From Chryseobacterium sp. ON_d1 (GTDB taxonomy: Bacteria; Bacteroidota; Bacteroidia; Flavobacteriales; Weeksellaceae), in the NCBI RefSeq assembly GCF_006829085.1, contig NZ_BJTC01000001.1:1-64000 (forward strand): DNA of 64,000 nt, in the 5' to 3' direction. Made by a program: the position numbers and the translations under genes. Of the stretch, positions 1-8,676 are shown piece after piece (positions within the stretch are counted from its first letter, which is position 1; every line of letters starts with the position of its first letter). The notes under the pieces are model-generated. The model saw only the letters and a list, made by a program, of their open reading frames with translations. It made no database searches and was not told where the DNA came from.

Positions 1-190
1 AATAACTCATGTTTTTTCGAGGGTATAGTCCCGAGATTCCGTACTTGTTATAAAAACCAATCCACTTGCGCAGATTGCTTTCATTAAATCCTTTCTCTGT
101 TGCTATAGATTTAATTGAACAATGAGAATTTTTGTGAAGATTAATACATTCTAGCTTGAAAGCAACGCTAAATTTTTCTTTTCTATACAT
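1..190 (-). pseudogene. IS3-type transposase OrfA, partial at window edge
   Basis: Reading leftward from an ATG at 190, the sequence encodes a helix-turn-helix N-terminus beginning MYRKEKFSVAFKLECINLH and continuing with SIKSIATEKGFNESNLRKW, the typical DNA-binding start of OrfA in IS3/IS150-group elements. The frame is open for 63 codons and runs off the window, so whether the transposase is intact cannot be judged. The start lies 45 bases inside a recognisable IS end at 211-235. In IS3 elements OrfA is followed by OrfB, made by frameshifting; OrfB would lie outside this window. Confidence 0.75.
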
Positions 191-199
191 AAAAAAATG

Positions 200-235
200 C
201 CCCTAAAAAGTGTCTAACTTTTTGGGGGCAGTCCA
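200..235. repeat. IS terminal inverted repeat with internal hairpin
   Basis: The IS tip contains GCCCCTAAAAAGTG followed by AACTTTTTGGGGGC, which can fold into a hairpin at the very end of the element. The outer 25 bases (211-235, minus strand) form the terminal repeat. A hairpin here could also block readthrough transcription into orfA; that is inference. Confidence 0.55.
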
Positions 236-253
236 TTTGGGCGGGATTTTTTA

Positions 254-535
254 TTAAAACTGTTTTAATGAAAAAACAATGAGGATAAGATTGATAATAA
301 TCAATAAAGAATATACCATCTTGAATAGTATATGCTTATGGAAAATAAGATAATTTAGTAACGTTGCTCCTACTAAATAAAAGTAAATGAAGCTTTTGGT
401 GTTGTGAATATTTATTTCAGATTCTGAAAACAAGTTTAAATTGTGCGAGATATTGGTCGTAGAATCAGGATAAAAAAATCGTAAAATAAAAATAATTGTG
501 ATACTTATAGCTGAGGTTAATGCATATGGCTTCAT
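254..535 (-). CDS. Small membrane protein of unknown function
   Basis: This 93-residue product has three hydrophobic stretches, at about residues 5-20 (LTSAISITIIFILRFF), 48-63 (SFIYFYLVGATLLNYL) and 70-90 (LFKMVYSLLIIINLILIVFS), so it is probably an inner-membrane protein. No family is recognised. It lies just outside the IS end and is AT-rich and rich in Ile and Asn compared with the genes to its right. It may be accessory DNA brought in near the insertion. The next gene (615-1001) is upstream on the same strand with an 80-base gap. Confidence 0.5.
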   Translation of the reverse strand: MKPYALTSAISITIIFILRFFYPDSTTNISHNLNLFSESEINIHNTKSFIYFYLVGATLLNYLIFHKHILFKMVYSLLIIINLILIVFSLKQF

Positions 536-614
536 TGATAAAATAAAGTTGTAATAAAATTATAGATTAGCTAGAAGGCTTTTATATTAGTTCTTTAAAA
601 ATTGAGTATAACTC

Positions 615-1001
615 TTAATTTACATTATAAAAATAAAAATCCTCAGCAGAAAAAGTAGTTAAGTTTTCCATATATTCAAAATAAGAATTATAAATATAAG
701 AATTTATTAATAAGTATTGGTTAAATATGGTATCAACAATAATATATTCTACATTATTAAATGTGTAGAGAAAATTTTTTACTTGTAAAACATATTCACT
801 TTCAATAAATATCAAAGGATAATTTAAACAGATATATCCGATTGTTTTATTTTTCAGACTCAGGACAGCAATTTTTTCTGTATCGATTTCTATATCAATG
901 TCGTAATGAGATGAAAGGAGCTCTATTACGGAGGTGAAAGCAGAATGTTTCCAGTTGTTATTTGAATCAATTGCTTTTCGTATGATCGGGGTGATATCCA
1001 C
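615..1001 (-). CDS. Hypothetical cytoplasmic protein, 128 aa
   Basis: The product has no signal peptide or membrane segment and is rich in Ile, Tyr and Asn. It starts MDITPIIRKAIDSNN and ends in an acidic aromatic tail (SAEDFYFYNVN). The alternating hydrophobic pattern through the middle suggests a small alpha/beta fold, but no family is recognised. Small proteins of this kind beside IS ends are often orphan immunity or stress proteins; nothing in the sequence proves that here. A short antisense ORF over its 5' part is taken as a shadow. Confidence 0.5.
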   Translation of the reverse strand: MDITPIIRKAIDSNNNWKHSAFTSVIELLSSHYDIDIEIDTEKIAVLSLKNKTIGYICLNYPLIFIESEYVLQVKNFLYTFNNVEYIIVDTIFNQYLLINSYIYNSYFEYMENLTTFSAEDFYFYNVN

Positions 1002-1090
1002 TGTTAAATTTTATATAAATGGTTGGAAAGTGCTTTCCTGTAAGGATTCAAATCAAATATTTTCCCTAAATTTAAGTAAAATTACATCAA

Positions 1091-2593
1091 ATGCAAATAG
1101 AAACAAGAAACCTGACCCTTCAGGATTATGATGAGCTGGCAGAAACGATGAAAAGGGCCTACCCACAGATGTCGGAATCTATATGGTCCAAAAAAAGTAT
1201 CGATAAACTCACAAAAATATTTCCCAATGGACAAATCTGTATTACTGTAGATGGAAAACTGGCGGCAGTGGCACTTTCCATTATTGTCAATTATGAAGAA
1301 TTTGGGGATGATCATACCTACAGCGATATTACAGGAAATTATACCTTCAATACCCATTCTTCAACAGGGAATGTTCTGTACGGAATAGAAGTCTTTGTAG
1401 ATCCTGAGTTCCGGGAGTTGCGCCTTGGAAGAAGGCTTTATGACGCCCGAAAAGAACTCTGCGAATTGTTAAACTTAAAATCAATTATTCTTGGAGGAAG
1501 AATTCCGAGCTATCATAAATACAGTCACGAGCTTTCTCCCAGGGAATATATACGGAAAGTGAGAGATAAGGAGATCTATGATCCGGTATTGTCTTTCCAG
1601 CTTTCCAATAACTTTTTACCCATCAGGGTTTTGAAAAAATATCTTCCCGAAGATGAAGCTTCCAGAGAAAATGCCGTGCTTTTACAATGGAATAATATCT
1701 ATTACAGCAAAAGACCGAATACGATGCAGGACAGCATTATACGGCTTGGGCTCGTTCAATGGCAGATGAGGCATTTTAAAGATATAGAGGCTTTTTATGA
1801 ACAGGTAGAATTTTTTGTCAATGTGATGGGGGATTACAAATCGGATTTTGTGCTGTTTCCGGAACTTTTCAATACCCCTTTACTGGCTCCGTTTAATAAT
1901 CTTTCGGAGAGGGACAGTATGATAGAGCTGGCGAAACTTACTGAACAGATTAAGAATAAAGTTTCCGAACTGGCTATCAGTTACAATGTCAATATTATCT
2001 CCGGAAGTATGCCCGTTTTTGAAAATAATGAACTCTACAACGTCAGTTACCTTCTTCACCGTGATGGCCGTATGGATGAATATAGAAAAATTCATATTAC
2101 TCCGAATGAAAAAAGGTACTATGGGATGAAAGGAGGAAATGAAATAAAAGTTTTTGATACCGACTGCGGAAAAATAGGTCTTGTGATCTGTTATGATGTT
2201 GAATTCCCGGAACTGCCCAGAATTTTAGCTGACCAGGGAATGAAAATTCTGTTTGTTCCTTACCTTACAGATACTCAGAATGCTTACATGAGAGTACGCC
2301 ACTGTGCTGCCGCAAGAGCTATAGAAAATGAATGTTATGTAGCGATTGCAGGTTGTGTAGGAAATCTTCCTAAGGTAAACAATATGGATATTCAGTTCGG
2401 GCAGGCTGCCGTATTTACCCCTTCCGATTTTGCCTTTCCATCCAATGCGGTGAAAGGAGAAGCAACTCCCAATACAGAAATGACCCTGATTGTAGACGTA
2501 GACCTGAATCTGTTAAAAGATCTCCATCACAACGGTTCTGTACAGGTGATGAAAGACCGCCGGAAAGATCTGTATGAAACCTATCTTAAATAA
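1091..2593 (+). CDS. GNAT acetyltransferase fused to nitrilase-type amidohydrolase
   Basis: A two-domain protein of 500 residues. The first ~200 residues are a GNAT domain; the segment FVDPEFRELRLGRRLYDARKEL is the acetyl-CoA binding turn, with RLGRRL as the pyrophosphate loop. From about residue 215 (RLGLVQWQM) a carbon-nitrogen hydrolase follows, with the full catalytic triad: Glu258 (LFPELF), Lys333 (YRKIHIT) and Cys367 (VICYDVEFPE). This fusion is a known but poorly characterised family, also found in Bacillus (YhcX-like). The substrate is unknown; the pairing suggests an amide made or broken in step with N-acetylation. A hairpin terminator follows at once, so it is probably a single-gene unit. 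Confidence 0.88.
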   Translation: MQIETRNLTLQDYDELAETMKRAYPQMSESIWSKKSIDKLTKIFPNGQICITVDGKLAAVALSIIVNYEEFGDDHTYSDITGNYTFNTHSSTGNVLYGIEVFVDPEFRELRLGRRLYDARKELCELLNLKSIILGGRIPSYHKYSHELSPREYIRKVRDKEIYDPVLSFQLSNNFLPIRVLKKYLPEDEASRENAVLLQWNNIYYSKRPNTMQDSIIRLGLVQWQMRHFKDIEAFYEQVEFFVNVMGDYKSDFVLFPELFNTPLLAPFNNLSERDSMIELAKLTEQIKNKVSELAISYNVNIISGSMPVFENNELYNVSYLLHRDGRMDEYRKIHITPNEKRYYGMKGGNEIKVFDTDCGKIGLVICYDVEFPELPRILADQGMKILFVPYLTDTQNAYMRVRHCAAARAIENECYVAIAGCVGNLPKVNNMDIQFGQAAVFTPSDFAFPSNAVKGEATPNTEMTLIVDVDLNLLKDLHHNGSVQVMKDRRKDLYETYLK

Positions 2594-2595
2594 CA

Positions 2596-2626
2596 AAACA
2601 GAATGCTGATGCATTCTGTTTTTATT
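2596..2626 (+). terminator. Rho-independent terminator after the GNAT-nitrilase gene
   Basis: An 11-bp stem (AAACAGAATGC / GCATTCTGTTT) with a TGAT loop is followed by TTTATT. It begins three bases after the stop codon. Confidence 0.85.
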
Positions 2627-2649
2627 TACCTAAAATTTTTTTTAATACA

Positions 2650-2823
2650 TTAAACATACTGAGGGCAAACTACCGCAGGACAGATCAGTCTTGGGCATCT
2701 TGGTCTTCCGTCAGTAGGACAGCACTCGTTAGAGCAGTTTGGAATAGTAATGCCACTAAGACCGCTTCCTGCGATCCCTTTTAATTGCTCTCTTGAAAGT
2801 TTGTTGTTACGTAAATTTTTCAT
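2650..2823 (-). CDS. Bacteriocin-like Cys-rich small peptide, 57 aa
   Basis: This short gene starts at ATG 2823 and stops at TAA 2650. The peptide begins MKNLRNNKLSREQLKGIAG and then has a Cys- and Pro-rich core with seven cysteines, including NECC, RCPRLICP and VVCPQ. The leader KLSREQLKGIAGSG matches the Chryseobacterium bacteriocin-like leader family, in which K-L-[ST]-R-[EN]-[EQ]-L-K-x-I-x-G precedes a Cys-rich tail. The family is widespread in the genus, usually as orphan small genes, and its role is unproven. No peptidase-transporter or modification gene is next to it. It stands alone between a terminator and a TPR gene. Confidence 0.8.
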   Translation of the reverse strand: MKNLRNNKLSREQLKGIAGSGLSGITIPNCSNECCPTDGRPRCPRLICPAVVCPQYV

Positions 2824-2946
2824 GTTCTAATACTTTTAGTTTGTTTTATTGTACCTTGTAAATATATTAAATTTTATGAGAAATGATATTTTTTTATTAT
2901 TATGAATATTTTTAATTCTTTAAAATTTGATTATGTATTGTTATTT

Positions 2947-3759
2947 TTAATTTTTGACCTCCTGGCATTTGGCTTTAGAAATAACATCATCAATGCTGTC
3001 ATTCCCCAGCTGTTTGCTCTTTATAAAACTTTTGCAGGCTTTTTCCTGCTGTCCTGAAGATAATAAAACTTCTCCCTGATAATATAGAACAAGAGGATTA
3101 TTCGGATTATATTCCAGTGCCTTTTCAAAATCCTGCAATGCAGCATCATTCTTTCTTAATAAGGCATACGCCATTCCTCTGTGTTCATAACCTTTTTCTG
3201 ATTTTTGAACCGCTAATGAAGTGCTGAGATCTTCAACGGCTTCAGCATATTTGTCCATACGCATTTTAACATAACCCCGGTTCAGATACCCTCTGTAATT
3301 TTTTGGTTGTTTTTGTACAGAGATATCAGCATCGGCAAGAGCTTCACTATACATCCCGAGTTCAGCTTTAGCAGCTCCTCTTTCACCATATAATCTATAA
3401 TCATCAGGCATTCTTTCCAATGCAATAGTATAACTTTCAACAGCCTTGGCAAACTGATTGGTTAATGAATAATACTTACCGTAAAAAGTATAAACCATTT
3501 TATTTTTAGGATCTAATTCCAGAACTTTATCAAAATCTGCCCTGCACTTTTCAGCATCATATAAATACAGATAAGACATCCCTCTGTATAAATAAGAATC
3601 AGAAATATTTTCTCTGGTATCGATCGCTTTGTTAAAGTAATATATGGCTTTTTGAAAATTTTGATTGTCGTACTCTTTGTACCCTTGGCTATAGTTGGAT
3701 TGTCCCGAAAGAATGCAGAAGGTAAGAATCGAGAACAATAAAGTAAAAGTTTTTTTCAT
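2947..3759 (-). CDS. Exported TPR-repeat protein
   Basis: A 270-residue protein with a Sec signal peptide (MKKTFTLLFSILTFCILSGQ) and about six tetratricopeptide repeats, for example KAIYYFNKAIDTRENISDSYLYRG and AVEDLSTSLAVQKSEKGYEHRG. TPR arrays bind partner proteins; the partner here is unknown. Export places it in the periplasm. It is divergent from the ABC1 kinase gene with 86 bases between the starts, so the two may share a control region. A similar protein is encoded at 43147-43959. Confidence 0.85.
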   Translation of the reverse strand: MKKTFTLLFSILTFCILSGQSNYSQGYKEYDNQNFQKAIYYFNKAIDTRENISDSYLYRGMSYLYLYDAEKCRADFDKVLELDPKNKMVYTFYGKYYSLTNQFAKAVESYTIALERMPDDYRLYGERGAAKAELGMYSEALADADISVQKQPKNYRGYLNRGYVKMRMDKYAEAVEDLSTSLAVQKSEKGYEHRGMAYALLRKNDAALQDFEKALEYNPNNPLVLYYQGEVLLSSGQQEKACKSFIKSKQLGNDSIDDVISKAKCQEVKN

Positions 3760-3845
3760 AAGTAATGGTAGTTAGTTTTAAGTTCCCTAATTTAATAAAA
3801 ATAGGAACAGTTTTTGGAGTAAATTGCACCTACTATTGATACACT

Positions 3846-5495
3846 ATGTTTGACAAGCAGCAAAGAAAACTGAAGAGATCCGCAAAACTGATTTCCGTAT
3901 TGAGTAAATATGGATTCAAAGATCTTCTGGCGAGAATGAACGGAGGGAATAAGCAGGAGGACGTTTCAGGCAATTCAGATGAAATTATTTCAAAAGGAAC
4001 CGTTTATGAAAGAATAAGACTGGCTCTTGAAGAGCTGGGACCTACCTTTGTAAAGCTCGGCCAGACATTCAGCAACAGGGAAGACTTGCTGCCACCGGAA
4101 CTTATTCAGGAACTGCAGAAACTTCAGGACAAAGTGGAAACAGTAGATATGGATGTAGAAGAAGCACTGGAAAGTGAGTTTAATATTTCTGTGAAAGATT
4201 ACTTCCTTGAAGTTCAGAAAAAGCCTTTAGCAACAGCTTCCATTGCACAGGTGTATAAAGCGGTTTTACTGGATGGCAGTCCGGTGATTCTAAAATTAAG
4301 AAAACCTGACGTGCAGTCAGTAATTGAGGATGATTTACTGTTAATCAAAGATATTGAAAAACTGATATCCACTTATTCGGAAATAGGAGAGAAACTTAAT
4401 CTGAAACAAGCTATTTCTACGTTTGAAAAATCATTGCTTGAAGAAGTTTCTCTGATCAATGAAAGAAATAATATCCAGCAGTTCCGTCTTAATTTTAAGA
4501 ATAATAAAGAGACCTATGTTCCAAAAGTCTATGAAGAATTTTCCAACAACAATATTCTCTGTATGGAATTCATAGATGGGATAAAAGTTACGGATAAATC
4601 AGTTCTTCTGGAGAATGGTATTGATCCTGTAAAGGTTTCTGAAGTAGGATTAAGGCTTTTTGTTTCTCAGATTTTGGATTACGGATTCTTTCATGCTGAT
4701 CCTCATGCCGGAAATATCTTAGTGAAAAAAGATGGCAAAATCGTTTTCATTGATTTTGGAGCAGTAGGGAAAATTCAGCCCAATGATAAAGAAATTCTGG
4801 AAAACCTTATCGTAAGTTTTGTTGCCAAAAATTCCCATAAAATAGTCCGCTATCTTAAGAAAATGGCAGTCAGCTATGAAATTCCTGATGAACGCAGGTT
4901 CGAAAATGATGTGGAGGATATCCTGAATTTTGTTCACAGTTCATCATTACAGGATATCAATGTGCAGGTGATCCTCAACAAGATGAAGGATATTCTGAAA
5001 GACAACAGGCTTTATATGCCAGATTATTTCTATCTTTTATTTAAAGGAATAAGCCTGATAGAAGGGGTAGGAAGAAATATCAATCCTGATCTGGATATTG
5101 TGAAAAGTCTGCATCCTTATACCAAAAAGATTTTCACCAAAAAAATCAACCCAAAGAATCTTTTAAAAACAGGGATGGACCGGATGATGAATTTTACGGA
5201 TAATGTAGATGAAATTCCAAAAGAACTCCGTTCTGTACTCCAAAAGCTTGATGAAAATAAATTTACGGTTTCCAGTGAGATCAAAAATATAGAGAAGACC
5301 AATCAGCTTATTAAATCCAGTGTAATTAATCTGATTCTGGCTATGGTTTTAGGAGCGAATATTATTGCAACGGCTATAGTTTTTACTTCAGAATCCGGCC
5401 CGAGAATTGGAGAACTGTCTCTGATAGCAGTTTTAGGCTTTATTTTTTCAGTAATTTTAGTTTTAATACTTTTGTTGCGGGTTACAAGAAAGTAA
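3846..5495 (+). CDS. ABC1/UbiB-family atypical kinase
   Basis: A 549-residue UbiB/AarF-type protein. Visible motifs are the KxGQ segment (FVKLGQTFSNREDLLP), the Ala-rich nucleotide loop (ATASIAQVYKA), the ATP-binding Lys in VILKLRKP, the catalytic-loop equivalent HADPHAGNIL (His at residue 283) and DFGAVG (Asp at 303). Two transmembrane helices close the protein (NLILAMVLGANIIATAIVF and a segment ending VILVLILLLRV), so it is membrane-anchored. In other bacteria the family supports isoprenoid quinone synthesis or handling; this organism would use menaquinone, so that role is inferred from the family only. Length is normal for the family. Confidence 0.9.
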   Translation: MFDKQQRKLKRSAKLISVLSKYGFKDLLARMNGGNKQEDVSGNSDEIISKGTVYERIRLALEELGPTFVKLGQTFSNREDLLPPELIQELQKLQDKVETVDMDVEEALESEFNISVKDYFLEVQKKPLATASIAQVYKAVLLDGSPVILKLRKPDVQSVIEDDLLLIKDIEKLISTYSEIGEKLNLKQAISTFEKSLLEEVSLINERNNIQQFRLNFKNNKETYVPKVYEEFSNNNILCMEFIDGIKVTDKSVLLENGIDPVKVSEVGLRLFVSQILDYGFFHADPHAGNILVKKDGKIVFIDFGAVGKIQPNDKEILENLIVSFVAKNSHKIVRYLKKMAVSYEIPDERRFENDVEDILNFVHSSSLQDINVQVILNKMKDILKDNRLYMPDYFYLLFKGISLIEGVGRNINPDLDIVKSLHPYTKKIFTKKINPKNLLKTGMDRMMNFTDNVDEIPKELRSVLQKLDENKFTVSSEIKNIEKTNQLIKSSVINLILAMVLGANIIATAIVFTSESGPRIGELSLIAVLGFIFSVILVLILLLRVTRK

Positions 5496-5583
5496 GCTCA
5501 AACTTTAAAGTAAACTCTATAAATATTGCACCCGTAACCCGAAAATCATCCGTCAAATTCCATATCTGAAAACCACGACCACA

Positions 5584-6093
5584 ATGAAAGCACTTATTAT
5601 AACTGCATTTACATTATTGAGTTCCTTTTGTACGGCTCAGGAAAATAGCGAAGAGAAACTTCAGGGAGACTTTGACGGAAACGGAACAAAAGAATATGCC
5701 TATACAAAAGTCAGCGACTGTGGTGAGGAATGTGAAGGAAAATGTGAAACTACTATCTATTTCAGCGATAAAAATATCCCTTCTATAACGGTTACCCCTG
5801 CAAACCAGGGGAGCCTGTATAATGTAGGTGATCTTAATGGTGACGGGAAAGAAGAGATTGGATTTTACCCGAATTGGTGTACCAGCTGCTGGCATCCGTT
5901 CTATGTATATACTTTCAGTAAAACAGGCTGGAAACCATTATTACCCTCTATTTCAACTCATTGTAACCAGTGGGAAGAAGATAAATTTCCTATTAAAAAA
6001 GATCCTAAAAAGAAAGGCTATGTCATTATTACCTCAAGCAAATGGATAGATGATGATATTAAAATTATCAGTGAAAGTGTTAAGGTGAATTGA
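5584..6093 (+). CDS. Exported protein with Ca-binding FG-GAP-like loops
   Basis: A 169-residue protein with signal peptide MKALIITAFTLLSSFCTAQ. Two acidic loops, GDFDGNGTKEYAY and VGDLNGDGKEEIGFY, have the D-x-[DN]-G-[DN]-G pattern of calcium-binding FG-GAP/EF-type loops. There are six cysteines, three of them in DCGEECEGKCE and two in NWCTSCWH, suggesting disulfides after export. The family is not otherwise recognised. It lies 88 bases downstream of the ABC1 gene on the same strand without a clear terminator between them, so co-transcription is possible. Confidence 0.65.
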   Translation: MKALIITAFTLLSSFCTAQENSEEKLQGDFDGNGTKEYAYTKVSDCGEECEGKCETTIYFSDKNIPSITVTPANQGSLYNVGDLNGDGKEEIGFYPNWCTSCWHPFYVYTFSKTGWKPLLPSISTHCNQWEEDKFPIKKDPKKKGYVIITSSKWIDDDIKIISESVKVN

Positions 6094-6242
6094 GTAAAAT
6101 AGCTGGATGGATGCTGCGAGAGGAAAGAAATAACTTTGAATAATCATCAGTTGTTTAACCAATAAATTCAAAAACGTAAACAGGGCAGCTGATAATCTTC
6201 CGGCTTCCGGCCTTCTGCTTCTATACTAAAAAATTAAATACC

Positions 6243-6250
6243 TATCTTTG
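6243..6250 (+). promoter_or_regulatory. Possible Bacteroidota -7 box of the helicase gene
   Basis: TATCTTTG fits the TAnnTTTG consensus used by the Bacteroidota primary sigma factor. It ends four bases before the ATG at 6255, which would give an almost leaderless mRNA. No clear TTTG -33 box is seen at the right distance. Confidence 0.35.
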
Positions 6251-6254
6251 CAAA

Positions 6255-7607
6255 ATGGAAAAACTCACTTTTGCAGATTTTGACCTGCCGGTTAAAATTC
6301 TTGATGTTTTAGCGGATTTGGAATTATTTGAACCTACCCCGATTCAGGAAAAGAGCTTAAAACCTATTCTTTCAGGAAGAGATGTAATGGGAATTGCACA
6401 GACCGGAACCGGAAAAACACTAGCATATCTTTTACCCGTTCTTAAAACATGGAAATACAGCAAGACAGGAAATCCAACTGTTTTGGTGCTGGTTCCTACC
6501 AGAGAACTGGTAGTACAGGTAACTGAAATTCTTGAGAAACTGACAGAAAATATTACGGCAAGAGTAATCGGAGTTTATGGTGGAAAAAATATCAATACCC
6601 AGAAATTGCTGTTCAATGACGGATGTGATATCCTGGTAGGAACTCCGGGAAGAGTGATGGACCTTTCCATAGATAACGCAATTTCTCTGAAAGAAGTTCA
6701 GAAGCTGATCATTGACGAGTTTGACGAAATGCTTAACTTAGGTTTCAGACCACAGCTTAGCCATATTTTTGAAATGATGAAAGAGAAGAGGCAGAACATT
6801 CTTTTCTCAGCAACCATGACAGAAGCAGTAGATGAAATGCTGGACGTGTATTTTGCCAGTCCGATAGAAATTTCATTGGCTAAATCAGGAACACCACTTG
6901 AAAAAATTGAACAGATTGGTTATAAAGTAGAAAACTTCAATACTAAAATCAACTTGCTTGAACATTTGTTGAAGACAGATACAGATATGTCTAAGGTGCT
7001 GATCTTTAACAATAATAAGAAACATGCTGATCTGCTTTTCACTAAGATTGATGAGCTGTTCCCTGAACAGTTTGATGTGATTCACTCTAATAAATCGCAG
7101 AACTACAGGCTGAAAGCGATGAAAAGATTTGAAAATGAAGAGATCAGAGGTTTGATTACCACAGATGTAATGGCGAGAGGTCTTGACATTTCAAATATTA
7201 CCCATGTTATCAATTTTGAGACACCTGATATTCCTGAGCAGTATATCCACAGGATCGGTAGAACGGGTAGAGCGGATAAAGAAGGAAAAGCTTTGGTTTT
7301 TGTTACCAAAAAAGAAGAACCTCTGATTCTTGATATTGAACTGTTAATGGATAAGGAATTGAAATTTAATGATTTCCCGGAAGGCGTTAAAATCAATCCT
7401 AATAAAATAGCTTCCGAAAAAGACGAAGTGGTGATGAAAAATCCTGTACAGGTAAAACTGAACGAAGGAGGAGGAGCATTCCACGAGAAGAAAGCTAAAA
7501 ATACAAAAGAAAACTGGGGAGGACCTTCTAAAAGAAAAGCACCCAAAAAGTTCGGAGCAAACAGAGCCCAGCAGAAAGCAAAATCAAAATCAAAAAGAAA
7601 GAAATAA
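6255..7607 (+). CDS. DEAD-box-type ATP-dependent RNA helicase
   Basis: A 450-residue superfamily 2 RNA helicase. Motifs in order: Q motif (PTPIQEKSL), Walker A (AQTGTGKT), PTREL, TPGR, motif II as DEFD rather than DEAD (IIDEFDEML), SAT, TTDVMARGLDI and HRIGRTGRA. The last ~60 residues form a basic tail (KRKAPKKFGANRAQQKAKSK) likely to bind RNA. Members of the group unwind structured RNA during ribosome assembly, mRNA decay or growth in the cold. The DEFD variant keeps the two acids needed for Mg-ATP. A strong terminator follows directly, so it is probably transcribed alone. Confidence 0.93.
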   Translation: MEKLTFADFDLPVKILDVLADLELFEPTPIQEKSLKPILSGRDVMGIAQTGTGKTLAYLLPVLKTWKYSKTGNPTVLVLVPTRELVVQVTEILEKLTENITARVIGVYGGKNINTQKLLFNDGCDILVGTPGRVMDLSIDNAISLKEVQKLIIDEFDEMLNLGFRPQLSHIFEMMKEKRQNILFSATMTEAVDEMLDVYFASPIEISLAKSGTPLEKIEQIGYKVENFNTKINLLEHLLKTDTDMSKVLIFNNNKKHADLLFTKIDELFPEQFDVIHSNKSQNYRLKAMKRFENEEIRGLITTDVMARGLDISNITHVINFETPDIPEQYIHRIGRTGRADKEGKALVFVTKKEEPLILDIELLMDKELKFNDFPEGVKINPNKIASEKDEVVMKNPVQVKLNEGGGAFHEKKAKNTKENWGGPSKRKAPKKFGANRAQQKAKSKSKRKK

Positions 7608-7611
7608 AATA

Positions 7612-7646
7612 AAAACGATTCCCGCAAAAGGAATCGTTTTTATTTT
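7612..7646 (+). terminator. Rho-independent terminator after the helicase gene
   Basis: Stem AAAACGATTCC / GGAATCGTTTT with a 7-base loop, flanked by A and T runs, so it could also work on the opposite strand for the convergent gene at 7701. Confidence 0.85.
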
Positions 7647-7700
7647 TGAAGTCGTTTAAACTTATTTGAATTTAAATATTCTAATAAATTTAAACAATTT

Positions 7701-8666
7701 TTAATCAAATTGAATATTGTTATTCTTCAAGATTTCTTTAAACTTGTCAGTTTTACCTTCTTCTTTCATACTTTTGTAAATATAGCCTATCATTTTTTCA
7801 GCATCTGATCGGTAAGGCGATTTCTGTTCAGAATAAATCCTGTATGCTTTACAAATATTATCAAGACCTTTCTCATTATTCTTCAGGTGGGTAAAATAAA
7901 CTTGTCCCATTCCATAATAAACTTCCGGATCGCCGGGATACATTTTGTCAAAATCCCCATATGCATCAATTGCTTTTTGATATTCTTTTTTATAGACATA
8001 AGTGATGGCTATATTCTGTAAAGGCATTTTGCCTTTAGGGTCAATAGCTAAAGACTGTTTATAAGCATTAAGAGCTTTATCATATTCTTCAACTCTCCTG
8101 TAGCAGATTCCCAGGTTGTCCCATGCATAAATGAATTTCGGATCAATCTTTACAGCCTGTTCATAGTTCTGGATTGCTTCTTTCCAGTTTTCCTGTTTGG
8201 ATGCGTCAATGGCTTTCTGGTATAAATCAAGTGCTGTATTATTCTTTGAGAACTTGTCATAACTGGTTTCTGAAGTTGTAGTAGCTCTCTTTACGCTCTC
8301 ACAGTTTTGCATCAGATAGCGCTCAAGTTCATTATAGCTTTCTTTATACTGCTGTGAATTTTTATTGGTATTAAATGTCAGATTGATCTGCTTTTTCCCG
8401 TTTACTTCAGGTGCGTTTTCAGATTGTTTTTCTGCTCCTTTCAAAAGTGTTGAAATTTGAAGAGCACCTGTGTATTTATCAATACATCCATGAACATCTT
8501 TAATGATATCTTCCTTCTTTCTGTTAGATAAAGCAATGGAATCAGTACACTTACATGCGTTTTCTGAAAGTTCCCGAAGAACTGTTTTTTCATTGGGCTT
8601 CTCCTGAGAAAATGAAAAAGAATAGAGTAAAACAGAAAATAAAATGGTTATTGTTTTTTTTATCAT
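7701..8666 (-). CDS. Exported TPR-repeat protein
   Basis: A 321-residue protein with signal peptide MIKKTITILFSVLLYSFSFSQ. The first ~125 mature residues hold three cysteines (NACKCTDSI and HGCIDKY). TPR repeats follow from about residue 150 (YQKAIDASKQENWKEAIQNY, YDKALNAYKQSLAIDP, YQKAIDAYGDFDKMYPGDP). The function is unknown. It follows the SGNH hydrolase gene on the same strand after only 10 bases, so the two are almost certainly one transcript, and both products are exported. Confidence 0.85.
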   Translation of the reverse strand: MIKKTITILFSVLLYSFSFSQEKPNEKTVLRELSENACKCTDSIALSNRKKEDIIKDVHGCIDKYTGALQISTLLKGAEKQSENAPEVNGKKQINLTFNTNKNSQQYKESYNELERYLMQNCESVKRATTTSETSYDKFSKNNTALDLYQKAIDASKQENWKEAIQNYEQAVKIDPKFIYAWDNLGICYRRVEEYDKALNAYKQSLAIDPKGKMPLQNIAITYVYKKEYQKAIDAYGDFDKMYPGDPEVYYGMGQVYFTHLKNNEKGLDNICKAYRIYSEQKSPYRSDAEKMIGYIYKSMKEEGKTDKFKEILKNNNIQFD

Positions 8667-8676
8667 AGGTTTTAGT

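Larger units (their letters stand above)
1..235 (-). mobile_element. End of an IS3-family (IS150-like) insertion sequence
   Basis: The partial OrfA gene is preceded by an IS150-type terminal repeat. On the minus strand it begins TGGACTGCCCCCAAAAAG at 235 and runs to about 211. TG at the tip and CCCCAAAAAGTTAGACA are typical of the group. The first base outside the element is about 236. Only one end is visible, so no target duplication can be checked. Confidence 0.7.

Noticed and set aside
7103..7627. Long minus-strand ORF opposite the helicase gene (174 codons)
   Set aside because: It mirrors the codons of the basic helicase tail; Phe/Ser/Leu-rich composition and no homology pattern. A shadow.
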